28,675 bases of DNA from SZUA-521 sp041738285. Lineage in GTDB: Bacteria > Pseudomonadota > Gammaproteobacteria > Pseudomonadales > Azotimanducaceae. The notes below the pieces were generated by a model that did not search any database, had not been told where the DNA came from, and saw only the letters and a list, made by a program, of their open reading frames with translations. This document shows, one piece after another, positions 6,942 through 15,089 of this stretch. The stretch is from assembly GCA_041738285.1 (NCBI GenBank), contig JBGSQB010000216.1, positions 1 through 28,675 on the forward strand, given 5' to 3'. Both the position numbers and the translations under genes were made by a program. Numbering within the stretch: the stretch's first letter is position 1; every line of letters starts with the position of its first letter.

Positions 6942-7945
6942 CGCGTCACGACTTCCTGGTCGATGGCGCCGAAGATCGATCGCCCGCGCGCGTCGAACAT
7001 TTCCAATCGCACCCGATCGCCATAGCGCAAGAACGACGTCGTTGGCTTGCCGCCATTGATCGTCTCGATCATGCGCAATTCCGCGATGCAGCTGTAACCA
7101 ACGCCGCCATCAGCAATGGCGCTCCCGTGCGCCGTGTCCTGCTTGTTCGACACGGTACCCGAACCGATGATCGTGCCGGCGCACAGGTTGCGCGTACGCG
7201 CCGCATGCGCGATGAGATCCCGGAAGTCGAACACCATATCCGTACCTGCGTCGGGCCGACCGAACAGCGCATCGTTCAGATGCACGACCAACGGCAGGTG
7301 CACACGGCCATCACGCCATGCGTCACCCAACTCATCGGGTGTGACCGCCACCGGCGAAAACGCGGAAGCAGGCTTGGACTGAAAGAAACCGAACCCTTTG
7401 TCGAGTTCACCCGGGATGAGGCCTCGCAGCGATACATCGTTGACCAGCATGATCAACTTGATGTGCGATGCCGCCACGCTGGCGGGCGTGCCGACCGGCA
7501 CATCATCGACCACCACCGCAATTTCGCCCTCGAAATCAGCGCCCCAGTTCAAGTCTGCCACTGGAATAGCATCGCGCGGCCCGAGAAAGTCGTCGGACCC
7601 ACCCTGATAGATGAGTGGATCGGTCCAGAAGCTCGCCGGCATGACAGCGCCGCGCGCGCGCCGCACGAGTTCGACGTGATTGACATACGCACTGCCATCT
7701 GCCCATTGGTAGGCCCGCGGCAGAGGCGAAGCGACCGCCCGCACATCGAACGCGCTGGCATGTTTCATCGAACCGGCCTCCAGTGCCCGAGCGCGTTCGG
7801 ACAGCGCCGCCTCGACAGCGATCCAATGATCGAGAGCGTGCTGCAGGGTCGGCGCGATGTCCGCAGCCGAAACCGCCATCGACAGATCGCGCGACACGAG
7901 CAGGAGCGATCCGTCGCGTCCATCACGACGAGACGCCAGCTTCAT
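6938..7945 (-). CDS. Fumarylacetoacetase (FAH family)
   Basis: It hydrolyses fumarylacetoacetate to fumarate and acetoacetate, the last step of the homogentisate pathway. The 335 residues belong to the shorter bacterial FAH type. FAH features are DLNWGADFEGEIAVVVDD, with the acidic metal ligands in the FEGE region, LIMLVNDVSLR with its conserved Asp, and the C-terminal GTIIGSGTVSNKQ followed by a GYSCIAE/GD-VRLEMFD pattern. It lies between hmgA and maiA with four-base overlaps on both sides, which fixes the substrate more surely than the fold alone, since FAH-fold proteins have many activities. The start is the ATG inside the hmgA stop region. Confidence 0.9.
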   Translation of the reverse strand: MKLASRRDGRDGSLLLVSRDLSMAVSAADIAPTLQHALDHWIAVEAALSERARALEAGSMKHASAFDVRAVASPLPRAYQWADGSAYVNHVELVRRARGAVMPASFWTDPLIYQGGSDDFLGPRDAIPVADLNWGADFEGEIAVVVDDVPVGTPASVAASHIKLIMLVNDVSLRGLIPGELDKGFGFFQSKPASAFSPVAVTPDELGDAWRDGRVHLPLVVHLNDALFGRPDAGTDMVFDFRDLIAHAARTRNLCAGTIIGSGTVSNKQDTAHGSAIADGGVGYSCIAELRMIETINGGKPTTSFLRYGDRVRLEMFDARGRSIFGAIDQEVVTR

Positions 7946-9078
7946 CGCGCCAAACCCGGCGAACGCCAGGAGTCGACATAGTCGGCGTTTTCGACCCGCG
8001 ACAGCTCGGACGCGATCGTCAGTGCGCGGCGCGCGTCGATCATCACCGCCACTTCATCCGTCGCCTTGGCGGGATCGCTGCGGCTCTTGGCGAGCGCTTT
8101 CGGATGCGGGCCATGCGCGAACCCACAGGGATGCAGCGTCATCATGCCGGCGGCAATGTTGTCGCGGCTGAAGAAATTGCCTGCGTGATAGAACAGCACT
8201 TCATCGTAGTCGTCGTTGTTGTGATAGAACGGGACCTTGAGCGCACCCGGGTCGGATTCGATCGGTCGGGGCACAAACGTGCAGACGACGAAACCGCCAC
8301 CGACGAAGGTCGTGTGCGCCGACGGCGGCACGTGATAGCGGTGACTCATGAGGGGGCGAATGTCGCGCCAGTTGAGCCGGATGACGGTGTTGTCGCCATG
8401 CCAGCCGATGGCATCGAGCGGATTGAACGGAAACCGCACGACGCTCCGGTCGCCGTTGCGCTTGACGTGGACATCCCAGGTGTCTTCGCTGCGCTGGCGA
8501 TCGAATGCTTCATCGATGCTGGGATGATCGAGCACCGCAAGGTCGTAGACCGCATTTGGCCCCACCAGCCCGCGATCCGGCAACTGATATGCCGTGCCGG
8601 TACTCTCGATGATCAACAATTCCACGCGGTGTTTCGGTTCGATGCGCCAGGCAACGCCGCGCGGAATGGCAAGATAGTCGCCATCCCGAAATGTCAGATG
8701 ACCGTAGTCACAGTAGAACTCACCGTCACCGCTGTGGACGAACACGAGGTCATCGCCATCGCTGTTGCGTACGAGATGGCGCATGTTGGATGCGCCGCGG
8801 TAGAACCGGATCGATACGTCCGCGTTGTGCAGCACCGCTCGCGCGAACAATGGACACTCTCCATCCACTGTGAGCGCGCGCAGGTCGAAGGCCCGCGGCC
8901 GCAGGGGACCCTGCCAATCGATCCAGCCCGTCGGCGCATGAGTGTGGTGGATGTGACTGACCGGGCCAAAGAACCCTTCGCGTCCCATCTCGCGCTCGAA
9001 GGTGCCGTCCGGCAGGTCGCAGTGCGCCTGCCGCGAGTGCACACCTTCGCGAATCGGAAAACTGAACCACTTCTTCAT
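7942..9078 (-). CDS. hmgA: Homogentisate 1,2-dioxygenase
   Basis: This Fe(II) cupin-type dioxygenase opens the ring of homogentisate to maleylacetoacetate. The 378 residues make it shorter than the 430-445 residue human/pseudomonad form; I take it for the short bacterial subfamily. In the C-terminal half, YHNNDDYDEVLFYHAG and FAHGP give a His-Glu-His set in which the Glu and the second His are about 29 residues apart, comparable to the human Glu341/His371 spacing. RLNWRDIRPLMSHRYHVPPS precedes it. It is the fourth gene of the six-gene operon, overlapping DUF2783 upstream and fumarylacetoacetase downstream by four bases each. Operon context makes the assignment strong. Confidence 0.93.
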   Translation of the reverse strand: MKKWFSFPIREGVHSRQAHCDLPDGTFEREMGREGFFGPVSHIHHTHAPTGWIDWQGPLRPRAFDLRALTVDGECPLFARAVLHNADVSIRFYRGASNMRHLVRNSDGDDLVFVHSGDGEFYCDYGHLTFRDGDYLAIPRGVAWRIEPKHRVELLIIESTGTAYQLPDRGLVGPNAVYDLAVLDHPSIDEAFDRQRSEDTWDVHVKRNGDRSVVRFPFNPLDAIGWHGDNTVIRLNWRDIRPLMSHRYHVPPSAHTTFVGGGFVVCTFVPRPIESDPGALKVPFYHNNDDYDEVLFYHAGNFFSRDNIAAGMMTLHPCGFAHGPHPKALAKSRSDPAKATDEVAVMIDARRALTIASELSRVENADYVDSWRSPGLAR

Positions 9079-9275
9079 CTGTGCTCCTCGAGTACCGAGT
9101 TACGCGCCGCGTCGAGCGCCTCAAACAACACGTCGCTACGACCGATGTGATTCGCAAGCAGGAGAATCAGTCGCGCATTCATGGCTTCGCTCTGCGCGTC
9201 GCTGAAGTCCCGGTGCGCATCGATGAGCGCGGCATAGAAGGCATCTGCATCGTCCAGATTCGGCGTCTCAATCAT
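9075..9275 (-). CDS. DUF2783 small protein, possible hydroxylase partner
   Basis: This 66-residue acidic, helical protein has the DUF2783 pattern: an N-terminal LDDADAFYAALIDAH, then NARLILLLANHIG and ALDAAR. No cysteines, signal peptide or membrane segment are seen. It overlaps the upstream flavoprotein hydroxylase by eight bases and hmgA by four, so the three are made together. In Pseudomonas putida U the 3-hydroxyphenylacetate 6-hydroxylase is described as a flavoprotein (MhaA) plus a small coupling protein (MhaB) that feeds homogentisate. This gene is in the right place and size to be the counterpart, but that equivalence is inference. Confidence 0.8.
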   Translation of the reverse strand: MIETPNLDDADAFYAALIDAHRDFSDAQSEAMNARLILLLANHIGRSDVLFEALDAARNSVLEEHR

Positions 9276-10890
9276 GCGCAGCTCCTGCTCCTAGTCCGCA
9301 CGCGCACCGCATGGCCGTGCGGATCTGCACCGCTTGCGGCGCCCGCCAGCGCGCGCACACGTGCTGATCCGGCCGAATCAGATAGGCCGAAGCCACATCC
9401 ATCCCATACCGCGCCGCAACCAGTCCCTGCGTATCTTCAATGTCCGTACCGATCTCGAGTACGGTCAAGTCGTCGATTCGACGTGTGCCATCCTCTACCG
9501 CGCCGCGCACAGCAAGCAACGTAAACCCCGGCCCGAGTACGTTGAGCAGCCAGCTGTTCCGTCCAGCGCACCTAACCGGCGCATCGGGACACACGTTGCC
9601 GGGCGACGGACCACCCTCGAACTGGGTCGCATCCGGCGTATTGAGCGGTGAATCCGTGTACGCATACGGCGTAGACAACCTGCCACTGTTGATCAGCGCG
9701 CGCGCAAACGGGTAACGACGTGCAAGCCGCAGCGCAGAGTCCCTGAACACTCGACTGATCCGGCTCTTTGGTGTGATGAAGTCGGTGGCACGTGTCGAGT
9801 GCAGAACGTTCTCGCGCGCCGCAGGAATGCGTTCGGCGTCGTATGACTCCAGGAGTGTCTCAGGCGATAGCCCATGCAGCACCCGCGACAACTTCCAAGT
9901 CAGATTCGACACCCCCTGGACGCCGCCATTGGCGCCGCGCGCGCCAAAGGGCGACACCTGATGCGCGGCATCTCCCACGAACAGCACACGACCGTGTGTG
10001 AACCGGTTCATCATTCGGCAACGAAAAGTGTAGACGCTCGTCCAATCGAGCGTCCACTGCACGTCGGCGCCGAGCATCGCTCGAATTCGCGGCGCGATGC
10101 GCTCGACGCGCTGCGCATCGTTGGCATCGGCATCCACGCCCAACTGAAAGTCGACGCGGAACACGTTGTCTGCCTGGCGGTGCAACAACACCGACTGATT
10201 GCGATGGAACGGTGGATCGAACCAGAACCAACGCTCCGTCGGGAACGGAGCGTGCATGACAATGTCGGCAATCAGGAACTGATCGTTGAACACCTGACCA
10301 TCACTCGTGAGCCCCATGAGTCCACGGACCTCGCTGCTCGCGCCGTCCGCAGCAATCACGTAGCCCGCCGTGAACGTGTATTCACCGTCCGGCGTTGCCA
10401 GACGAAGTTGCACGACATCTGCACCCTGCTCGAGCCCGATCACCTTGTGGCGCCATCGCAGATCGACACCAAGGTGTTCCGCCCGCGCAACCAGAATCTC
10501 TTCGACGTAGTACTGCTGCAGATTGATGAACGCAGGCATGCGGTGGCCGAGCTCGGGCTGCAGGTTGAACTCGTAGACGAGGTCCTCGTCGAAAAAAACC
10601 TTGCCAATCCGCCACTGCACGCCGCGCTCGAGCATGGGTTCAGCGCACCCGCACCGATCCCAGATCTCGAGCGTGCGTTTGGAAAAGCAGATGGCGCGTG
10701 ACCCGACCGAGACCGTGTCGTTGTCATCGAGCAGAACAACAGCGTGTCCGCGCATCGACAGCTCGATCGCAGCGGTCAGCCCGGCTGGACCTGCGCCAAC
10801 CACGACCACTGCGTGATGCACAGGGGCATTCGCGTCCTGATCGGAACTGCGACGATAGGAATAGACGGGATTGACGTGTCCGGTCGGCAC
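9268..10890 (-). CDS. FAD-dependent aromatic hydroxylase (MhpA/PHBH family)
   Basis: This NAD(P)H- and FAD-dependent ring hydroxylase has 540 residues from the GTG at 10890, which has AGGG nine bases upstream. A GTG at 10932 would overlap the upstream gene. The FAD motif GAGPAG is at 32-37, IAADGAS is the DG motif, and GRVLFVGDAAHQVSPFGARGANGGVQG is the second FAD-binding GD motif. A C-terminal thioredoxin-like domain ends near YLIRPDQHVCARW, as in phenol/MhpA-type hydroxylases. Position directly before DUF2783 and hmgA suggests that it makes homogentisate, with 3-hydroxyphenylacetate the leading candidate substrate. 3-Hydroxyphenylpropionate-like or other phenols remain possible. Confidence 0.88.
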   Translation of the reverse strand: MPTGHVNPVYSYRRSSDQDANAPVHHAVVVVGAGPAGLTAAIELSMRGHAVVLLDDNDTVSVGSRAICFSKRTLEIWDRCGCAEPMLERGVQWRIGKVFFDEDLVYEFNLQPELGHRMPAFINLQQYYVEEILVARAEHLGVDLRWRHKVIGLEQGADVVQLRLATPDGEYTFTAGYVIAADGASSEVRGLMGLTSDGQVFNDQFLIADIVMHAPFPTERWFWFDPPFHRNQSVLLHRQADNVFRVDFQLGVDADANDAQRVERIAPRIRAMLGADVQWTLDWTSVYTFRCRMMNRFTHGRVLFVGDAAHQVSPFGARGANGGVQGVSNLTWKLSRVLHGLSPETLLESYDAERIPAARENVLHSTRATDFITPKSRISRVFRDSALRLARRYPFARALINSGRLSTPYAYTDSPLNTPDATQFEGGPSPGNVCPDAPVRCAGRNSWLLNVLGPGFTLLAVRGAVEDGTRRIDDLTVLEIGTDIEDTQGLVAARYGMDVASAYLIRPDQHVCARWRAPQAVQIRTAMRCACGLGAGAAHD

Positions 10891-10901
10891 AACGCGTCGC
10901 C

Positions 10902-11861
10902 CTAAGAAACCTCTCGCTGCAGCGAATGCCACATGTCGTCGTCACGCGCCGCGGTCCAGATCCGTGGATCAGGATGTTCCCCAGCTTCGTCGTAGCAGCG
11001 CGTGATATCGAACGGCAGACAGTGATCGAAGATCACCCACTTGCCATATTTTGGCGCGAGCCTTGCGTAAGTCTGCGCGTAGCATTCGGCCAGACTTGCA
11101 CCCTTCTTCCGTCCGGCTTCGACGCTGCCGTACATGTCGGATAGGAATGCGCGCGTGCCTTCGATCGCAGCGATGCAATCCGCAGCAGTCGTGAGCGCAT
11201 CCCCTCGTCCCGGCACCAGACACTCGGGTTCCAACGCGCGCAGCCGATCGAGCGTGCCGGGCCACGCCTTGTGGTACGCATCCCCCGTGTAGGGTGTTGC
11301 GCCGAACTCCACCAGATCGCCCGAGAACAACACCTTGCGCTCGGGCAGCCACACGACGGTGTCACCCTTGGTGTGACCACGGCCGAGATGCAGAATCTGC
11401 ACTTCGAGTTTGCCGAGATAAAGCGTCAAGCGCTGATCGAACACGATGTTCGGCCACGTCAGCCCCGGCACTGAGTCTACGCCTGCAAAAAGGCGCGGAA
11501 AGCGACCGAGTTCGGATTCGAAGTCCTGCTGTCCGCGCTCGACGATGAGATCATAGGTGCCGCGACTGGCGATGATGTTGTCGGCCCCGTAGGCCGAAGC
11601 TCCCAGCACGCGCACGGCGTGGTAGTGACTCAGGACGATGTGGCGAATCGGTTTGTCGGTGACGGATCGAATGCGGCGGATCACGTCCGCTGCCATCTTC
11701 GGCGTCGCCTGCGTGTCCACAACGAGCACACAATCGTCACCGATGACGATCCCGGTGTTGGGGTCGCCTTCGGCAGTGTAGGCATAGGCACAGTCGGCGA
11801 GCTTTGAGAACGTGATCTGCTTTTCCGCCAGATCACCTCGGGATGCGAATTCTTTGGCCAC
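10902..11861 (-). CDS. Metallo-beta-lactamase-fold protein with altered metal motif
   Basis: The 319-residue MBL-fold protein is first in the homogentisate operon; its stop is 11 bases before the hydroxylase GTG. The usual HxHxDH metal motif reads HYHAVR at residues 79-84, so both His residues of site 1 remain but the Asp and His of site 2 are Val and Arg. His163 (GRGHTKGD) and Asp182 (LFSGDLVE) are kept. I recall the same SHYHAVRVLGAS string in homologues beside aromatic genes, so it looks like a family trait and not damage. It may bind one metal or act on another substrate such as a thioester or lactone; no function is proven. GTG start after AGGGGAG. Confidence 0.85.
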   Translation of the reverse strand: MAKEFASRGDLAEKQITFSKLADCAYAYTAEGDPNTGIVIGDDCVLVVDTQATPKMAADVIRRIRSVTDKPIRHIVLSHYHAVRVLGASAYGADNIIASRGTYDLIVERGQQDFESELGRFPRLFAGVDSVPGLTWPNIVFDQRLTLYLGKLEVQILHLGRGHTKGDTVVWLPERKVLFSGDLVEFGATPYTGDAYHKAWPGTLDRLRALEPECLVPGRGDALTTAADCIAAIEGTRAFLSDMYGSVEAGRKKGASLAECYAQTYARLAPKYGKWVIFDHCLPFDITRCYDEAGEHPDPRIWTAARDDDMWHSLQREVS

Positions 11862-11967
11862 GACTCTCCCCTGTCATCGACGAGTACACAGTCTACGGCG
11901 CCAAGTTCCACATCACCAACGCCGTGATAGCATCCTGGCTCCCCCAAGCCCGAGTCCGCCGTTGCCG
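11862..11967. promoter_or_regulatory. Divergent promoter region of the homogentisate operon and permease
   Basis: The 106-base gap must serve both directions. On the minus strand TTGGTG (11914-11919) and TAGACT (11890-11895) are 18 bases apart. On the plus strand TTCCAC (11906-11911) and TAGCAT (11928-11933) are 16 apart. The two candidate promoters overlap, which would allow shared control. No clear operator dyad was found. Hexamer matches are modest. Confidence 0.3.
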
Positions 11968-13254
11968 ATGACCGACGAACCCCTCGTACGGCGGCTCACC
12001 GTCTTCGGCATCTGGCTGCTCGCCGTCAACGGAATGATTGGCGCGGGCATCTTCGGCGTTGGCGCCGAGGCCGCACGCCTGGCTGGCAACTTCAGTCCCT
12101 GGATGTTCCTCCTGTGCGGCGCGTTGATGCTGCCAGTCATTGCATCCTTCGGTGAGGCGGCGCGTCACTTCGACGGCACGGGCGGACCCCTTCTATACGC
12201 GGAAACCGCGTTCGGTAAGTTCGTCGGCTTCCAGACGGGTTGGACGTTCTACGTCGCGCGGGCGACCGCCTTTGCCGCCAACATCAACCTGCTGATCAGT
12301 GCCATCGCGTTCTTCTGGATCGGCGCGGACGAAGGCGCCACGCGCGCGACGCTGCTGATCCTGATCTGCGCCGGGCTCACTTGGGTGAATGTCGTCGGTA
12401 CCGGGCAGGCGATCCGCACCGTTGGCGTGCTCACGGCCCTGAAGTTCGCACCGCTGTTCGCCTTGATCGTATTCGGGTTGCCCGCGATCACCACCGAGGT
12501 GTTCGTTGCTCCGGCCGCGCAGCTGCCGCCGGCTGCGGACTTCGGTGCCGCGCTCGTCTTGCTGGTCTATGCCTACGTGGGATTCGAGTCTGCCGTCGTA
12601 CCCGCGGGCGAAACGCGCAATCCGAGTCGGGACATGCCCCGGGCACTGATGGCGACATTACTCGTCGTGTCGATCGTCTACTTCTTCATTCAGGCCGTCA
12701 GCGTCAGCGTGCTGCCGAATCTGGCACAGTCCGAGCGGCCCCTGGTCGAAGCAGGGTCCGTGTTGCTTGGCGGCGCGGGCGCGATGTTGATCACCGCCGG
12801 CGTGATCGCATCGGTTGGCGGCAATGTCGCTGGCGCGATGTTCTCGACGCCACGGATGACCTATGCACTCGCGCGCGATGGACAGCTGCCGTCGTTGTTC
12901 GGCTGGGTGCACCCGCGCTATCGCACGCCGGCGGCTTCCGTCTTGATATTCGGTGGCCTCGTCCTGGTACTTGCGTTGACGGGATCGTTCGTGTGGCTGG
13001 CGAGCATTTCTGTGCTGACTCGACTGCTCATGTACCTGGTGTGCATCGGTGCCATTCCCGCGCTGCGTCGCGGTGCCGGCCAGATCAAACCCCTTCCCGC
13101 AGCACCCGCGACCGGTTACCTCATGCCTGTGCTCGCGGCCGTGGTCTGCATTGGATTGGTGACGCAGGTTTCGTACAACGCCGTCGTAGTTGCCGCGATC
13201 TTCATTGCTGCCGGAACTGTCCTGTATCTGATCAATCACCTCGTGCGGCGCTGA
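11968..13254 (+). CDS. APC-superfamily amino-acid permease
   Basis: This inner-membrane transporter has 428 residues and about 12 hydrophobic segments. The first helix carries the APC substrate/ion-site signature VNGMIGAGIFG (residues 20-30); later come YVGFESAVVPAGETRNPSRDMPRA, the usual loop after TM6, and RMTYALARDGQLP after TM8. This points to amino acids or amines with proton coupling. The frame is open 52 codons upstream, but that stretch is Pro/Arg/His-rich shadow sequence; ATG 11968 begins a normal APC N-terminus. Divergent placement from the homogentisate operon makes an aromatic amino acid or aryl-acid-type substrate attractive, though sequence cannot tell. Confidence 0.88.
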   Translation: MTDEPLVRRLTVFGIWLLAVNGMIGAGIFGVGAEAARLAGNFSPWMFLLCGALMLPVIASFGEAARHFDGTGGPLLYAETAFGKFVGFQTGWTFYVARATAFAANINLLISAIAFFWIGADEGATRATLLILICAGLTWVNVVGTGQAIRTVGVLTALKFAPLFALIVFGLPAITTEVFVAPAAQLPPAADFGAALVLLVYAYVGFESAVVPAGETRNPSRDMPRALMATLLVVSIVYFFIQAVSVSVLPNLAQSERPLVEAGSVLLGGAGAMLITAGVIASVGGNVAGAMFSTPRMTYALARDGQLPSLFGWVHPRYRTPAASVLIFGGLVLVLALTGSFVWLASISVLTRLLMYLVCIGAIPALRRGAGQIKPLPAAPATGYLMPVLAAVVCIGLVTQVSYNAVVVAAIFIAAGTVLYLINHLVRR

Positions 13255-13255
13255 C

Positions 13256-13576
13256 TCACATCTGGAATTCGGGCAGATTGACGATCAGTCCATCGAGTTC
13301 GTTTCGCACCGGAATCTGGCAGGACAGACGCGAGTTCGCATGCCGTTCCGGATTCAGATCGAGCATCTCTTCTTCACGATCACCGGGTTTGCCGACCACC
13401 TTCATCCAGGCATCGTCGACGATGACGTGACAGGTCGCGCATGAACACTGACCACCACAGTCCGCGTCGATGCCTGGCACACCATTGTCGATGGCGCTCT
13501 GCATGACCGACTGGCCGTTGGCCGCATCCACCGCATGCACGGTGCCATTGAATTCGACAAACTGGATCTTCGTCAC
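13256..13576 (-). CDS. [2Fe-2S] ferredoxin (adrenodoxin/putidaredoxin type)
   Basis: This 106-residue electron carrier has cluster ligands Cys40, Cys46, Cys49 and Cys86, i.e. C-x5-C-x2-C-x36-C, the vertebrate-type/putidaredoxin pattern; Cys44 is extra. Acidic residues after the cluster (GDREEEMLDLN) form the usual docking face. It lies five bases downstream of the P450 and is surely its redox partner. No ferredoxin reductase is in the window, so that component must come from elsewhere. The gene is convergent with the permease, one base between the stops. Confidence 0.93.
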   Translation of the reverse strand: MTKIQFVEFNGTVHAVDAANGQSVMQSAIDNGVPGIDADCGGQCSCATCHVIVDDAWMKVVGKPGDREEEMLDLNPERHANSRLSCQIPVRNELDGLIVNLPEFQM

Positions 13577-13581
13577 GTTAG

Positions 13582-14907
13582 CTACCCCGCGATCCGAACC
13601 GGCAGTTCACGAATGCCCCTGATGAAACTCGATCGCAGATAAACCGGGTCGCCGACGACCTCGATTTTGTCGAATCGCTTCAGGATTTCCTCCCAGATGA
13701 TCTTCAGCTGCATTTCACCGAGGCGGTTGCCCAGACACCGATGAATGCCAAACCCGAACGCAACGTGTTTGCGCGGATTTGCGCGATCGATGATGAACTG
13801 ATCGGCGTTTTCGATTGCATCGGCGTCGCGATTGCCCGAGATGTACCACATCGCCAGCCGGTCGCCTTGCTTGATCTGCTTGCCACCGAGTTCCGTGTCG
13901 GCGAGCGCGGTGCGCGCCATGTGCGCAACCGGCGATTGCCAGCGGATGATCTCCGGCACCATCGATGTCACGAGCGATGGATTACGCCTGAGCTTATCGT
14001 ACTGATCCTGGAACTGGTTGAGCGCCAGCACGCCACCAGAGATCGAATTGCGCGTAGTGTCATTGCCGCCAACGATGAGCAGCAATATGTTGCCCAGATA
14101 CTCGTTGGGCGGCATGTTCTTGGTCGACTCGCCGTGCACGAGCATGGAGATCAGATCGTTGCCCGGCTCTTTCTGGGCTTTGCGTTCTTCCCACACTTGG
14201 GCAAAGTATGCCCAGCACTTCCACAACTCCTGAAATCCTTCTTCCACGGTTTCGAAGAACTCCGGATTGCCGATGTTCTGCGTCGTGTCGGACCAGTGGA
14301 TCAACTTGCCGCGGTCTTCCTGCGGAATGTCGAACAGCGTCGCGAGCATCTGACCGGTCAACTCGACCGACACCTCGCGCACCCAATTGAACTCCTCGTT
14401 GCGCGGCAGGTTGTCCAGGATGTTGCCGGCGCGGTCCCGAATCAGCGCTTCCAGCGTCTGCAGATGGCGCGGCGTGAACATGGGCGCCACCACCTTGCGC
14501 TGGTCATCATGCTTGGGGGGGTCTTCCATGATGAACATCGGCAGATGAAACTGCGGGTCGGGATTCGGGTCCGCAATTCCACCAAGGTTGATTCCGCCCA
14601 GACGCGAGTCCGACGAGAACAGTTCGTGATGCGAGTCGACATGGACGATGTCGTCATACTTGGTCACCGCCCAGTACGGACCAAACATGCTCTTCTCGAC
14701 GAAATGCACCGGGTCTTCACGCCGAAGCCGTTCGAAGTACGGCAGTTCCGTGCGGGCTTCGAACAGATCCGGATGGCCGGGATCGATCTCAGACAGCGGT
14801 ACAGCCTCAGGGTCGCGGTTGACGTCGATCGCCCACTGCTCGAAGAACGCTTTGTTGGACCGAGTCAACAGCTCGTCGCGTGGAATGGGTTGTCGCGCTT
14901 CGCTCAT
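13582..14907 (-). CDS. Cytochrome P450, CYP153-like
   Basis: This heme monooxygenase has 441 residues. The heme loop is FGFGIHRCLGNRLGE with ligand Cys391, the I-helix oxygen motif is GGNDTTRN, and the K-helix ExxR is EIIRW. The combination FGFGIHRC-GNRL-EMQL-I-WEEI and GPYWAVTKYDDI-HVD-HH-LFSSD-LGGI is that of CYP153, the soluble bacterial terminal alkane hydroxylases. They act on medium-chain alkanes, fatty acids or terpenoid side chains. A typical ferredoxin follows in the same operon; the reductase that often completes the set is missing. Steroid P450s such as CYP125 have a different heme loop, so are less likely. Exact subfamily needs a tree. Confidence 0.92.
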   Translation of the reverse strand: MSEARQPIPRDELLTRSNKAFFEQWAIDVNRDPEAVPLSEIDPGHPDLFEARTELPYFERLRREDPVHFVEKSMFGPYWAVTKYDDIVHVDSHHELFSSDSRLGGINLGGIADPNPDPQFHLPMFIMEDPPKHDDQRKVVAPMFTPRHLQTLEALIRDRAGNILDNLPRNEEFNWVREVSVELTGQMLATLFDIPQEDRGKLIHWSDTTQNIGNPEFFETVEEGFQELWKCWAYFAQVWEERKAQKEPGNDLISMLVHGESTKNMPPNEYLGNILLLIVGGNDTTRNSISGGVLALNQFQDQYDKLRRNPSLVTSMVPEIIRWQSPVAHMARTALADTELGGKQIKQGDRLAMWYISGNRDADAIENADQFIIDRANPRKHVAFGFGIHRCLGNRLGEMQLKIIWEEILKRFDKIEVVGDPVYLRSSFIRGIRELPVRIAG

Positions 14908-15089
14908 GGGGACTCCCGCAGGCGGTGGAATTTCGAAGCCGAAAGGCTAATGGGTCGCCCCTGGGATGTCGACACGGGAATGTCTCTAAACCCAAGGACA
15001 TCGCCCAAGTCGCAAAACCGTGTCCACGACCAGAAAGGTCCGCACGATCTGGGCTAAAATGCCCATTCAACGCATCGCACCCAGGATCG
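14908..15089. other. Divergent intergenic region P450/gss
   Basis: These 182 bases separate the P450 and gss starts. TAAAAT at 15055-15060 could be a -10 for gss, 30 bases before its ATG, but no -35 was found. The frames that run through here are shadows. No dyad or repeat was recognised. Confidence 0.3.

Noticed and set aside
7783..9150. A 455-codon plus-strand open frame opposite hmgA and fumarylacetoacetase
   Set aside because: It lies antisense to two clear enzymes, is Arg/His/Val-rich, crosses gene borders and matches nothing I know; long antisense frames are normal at this GC content.
13741..15057. A 438-codon plus-strand frame opposite the P450
   Set aside because: Mirror of the P450 coding sequence with an unnatural composition; no start signal.
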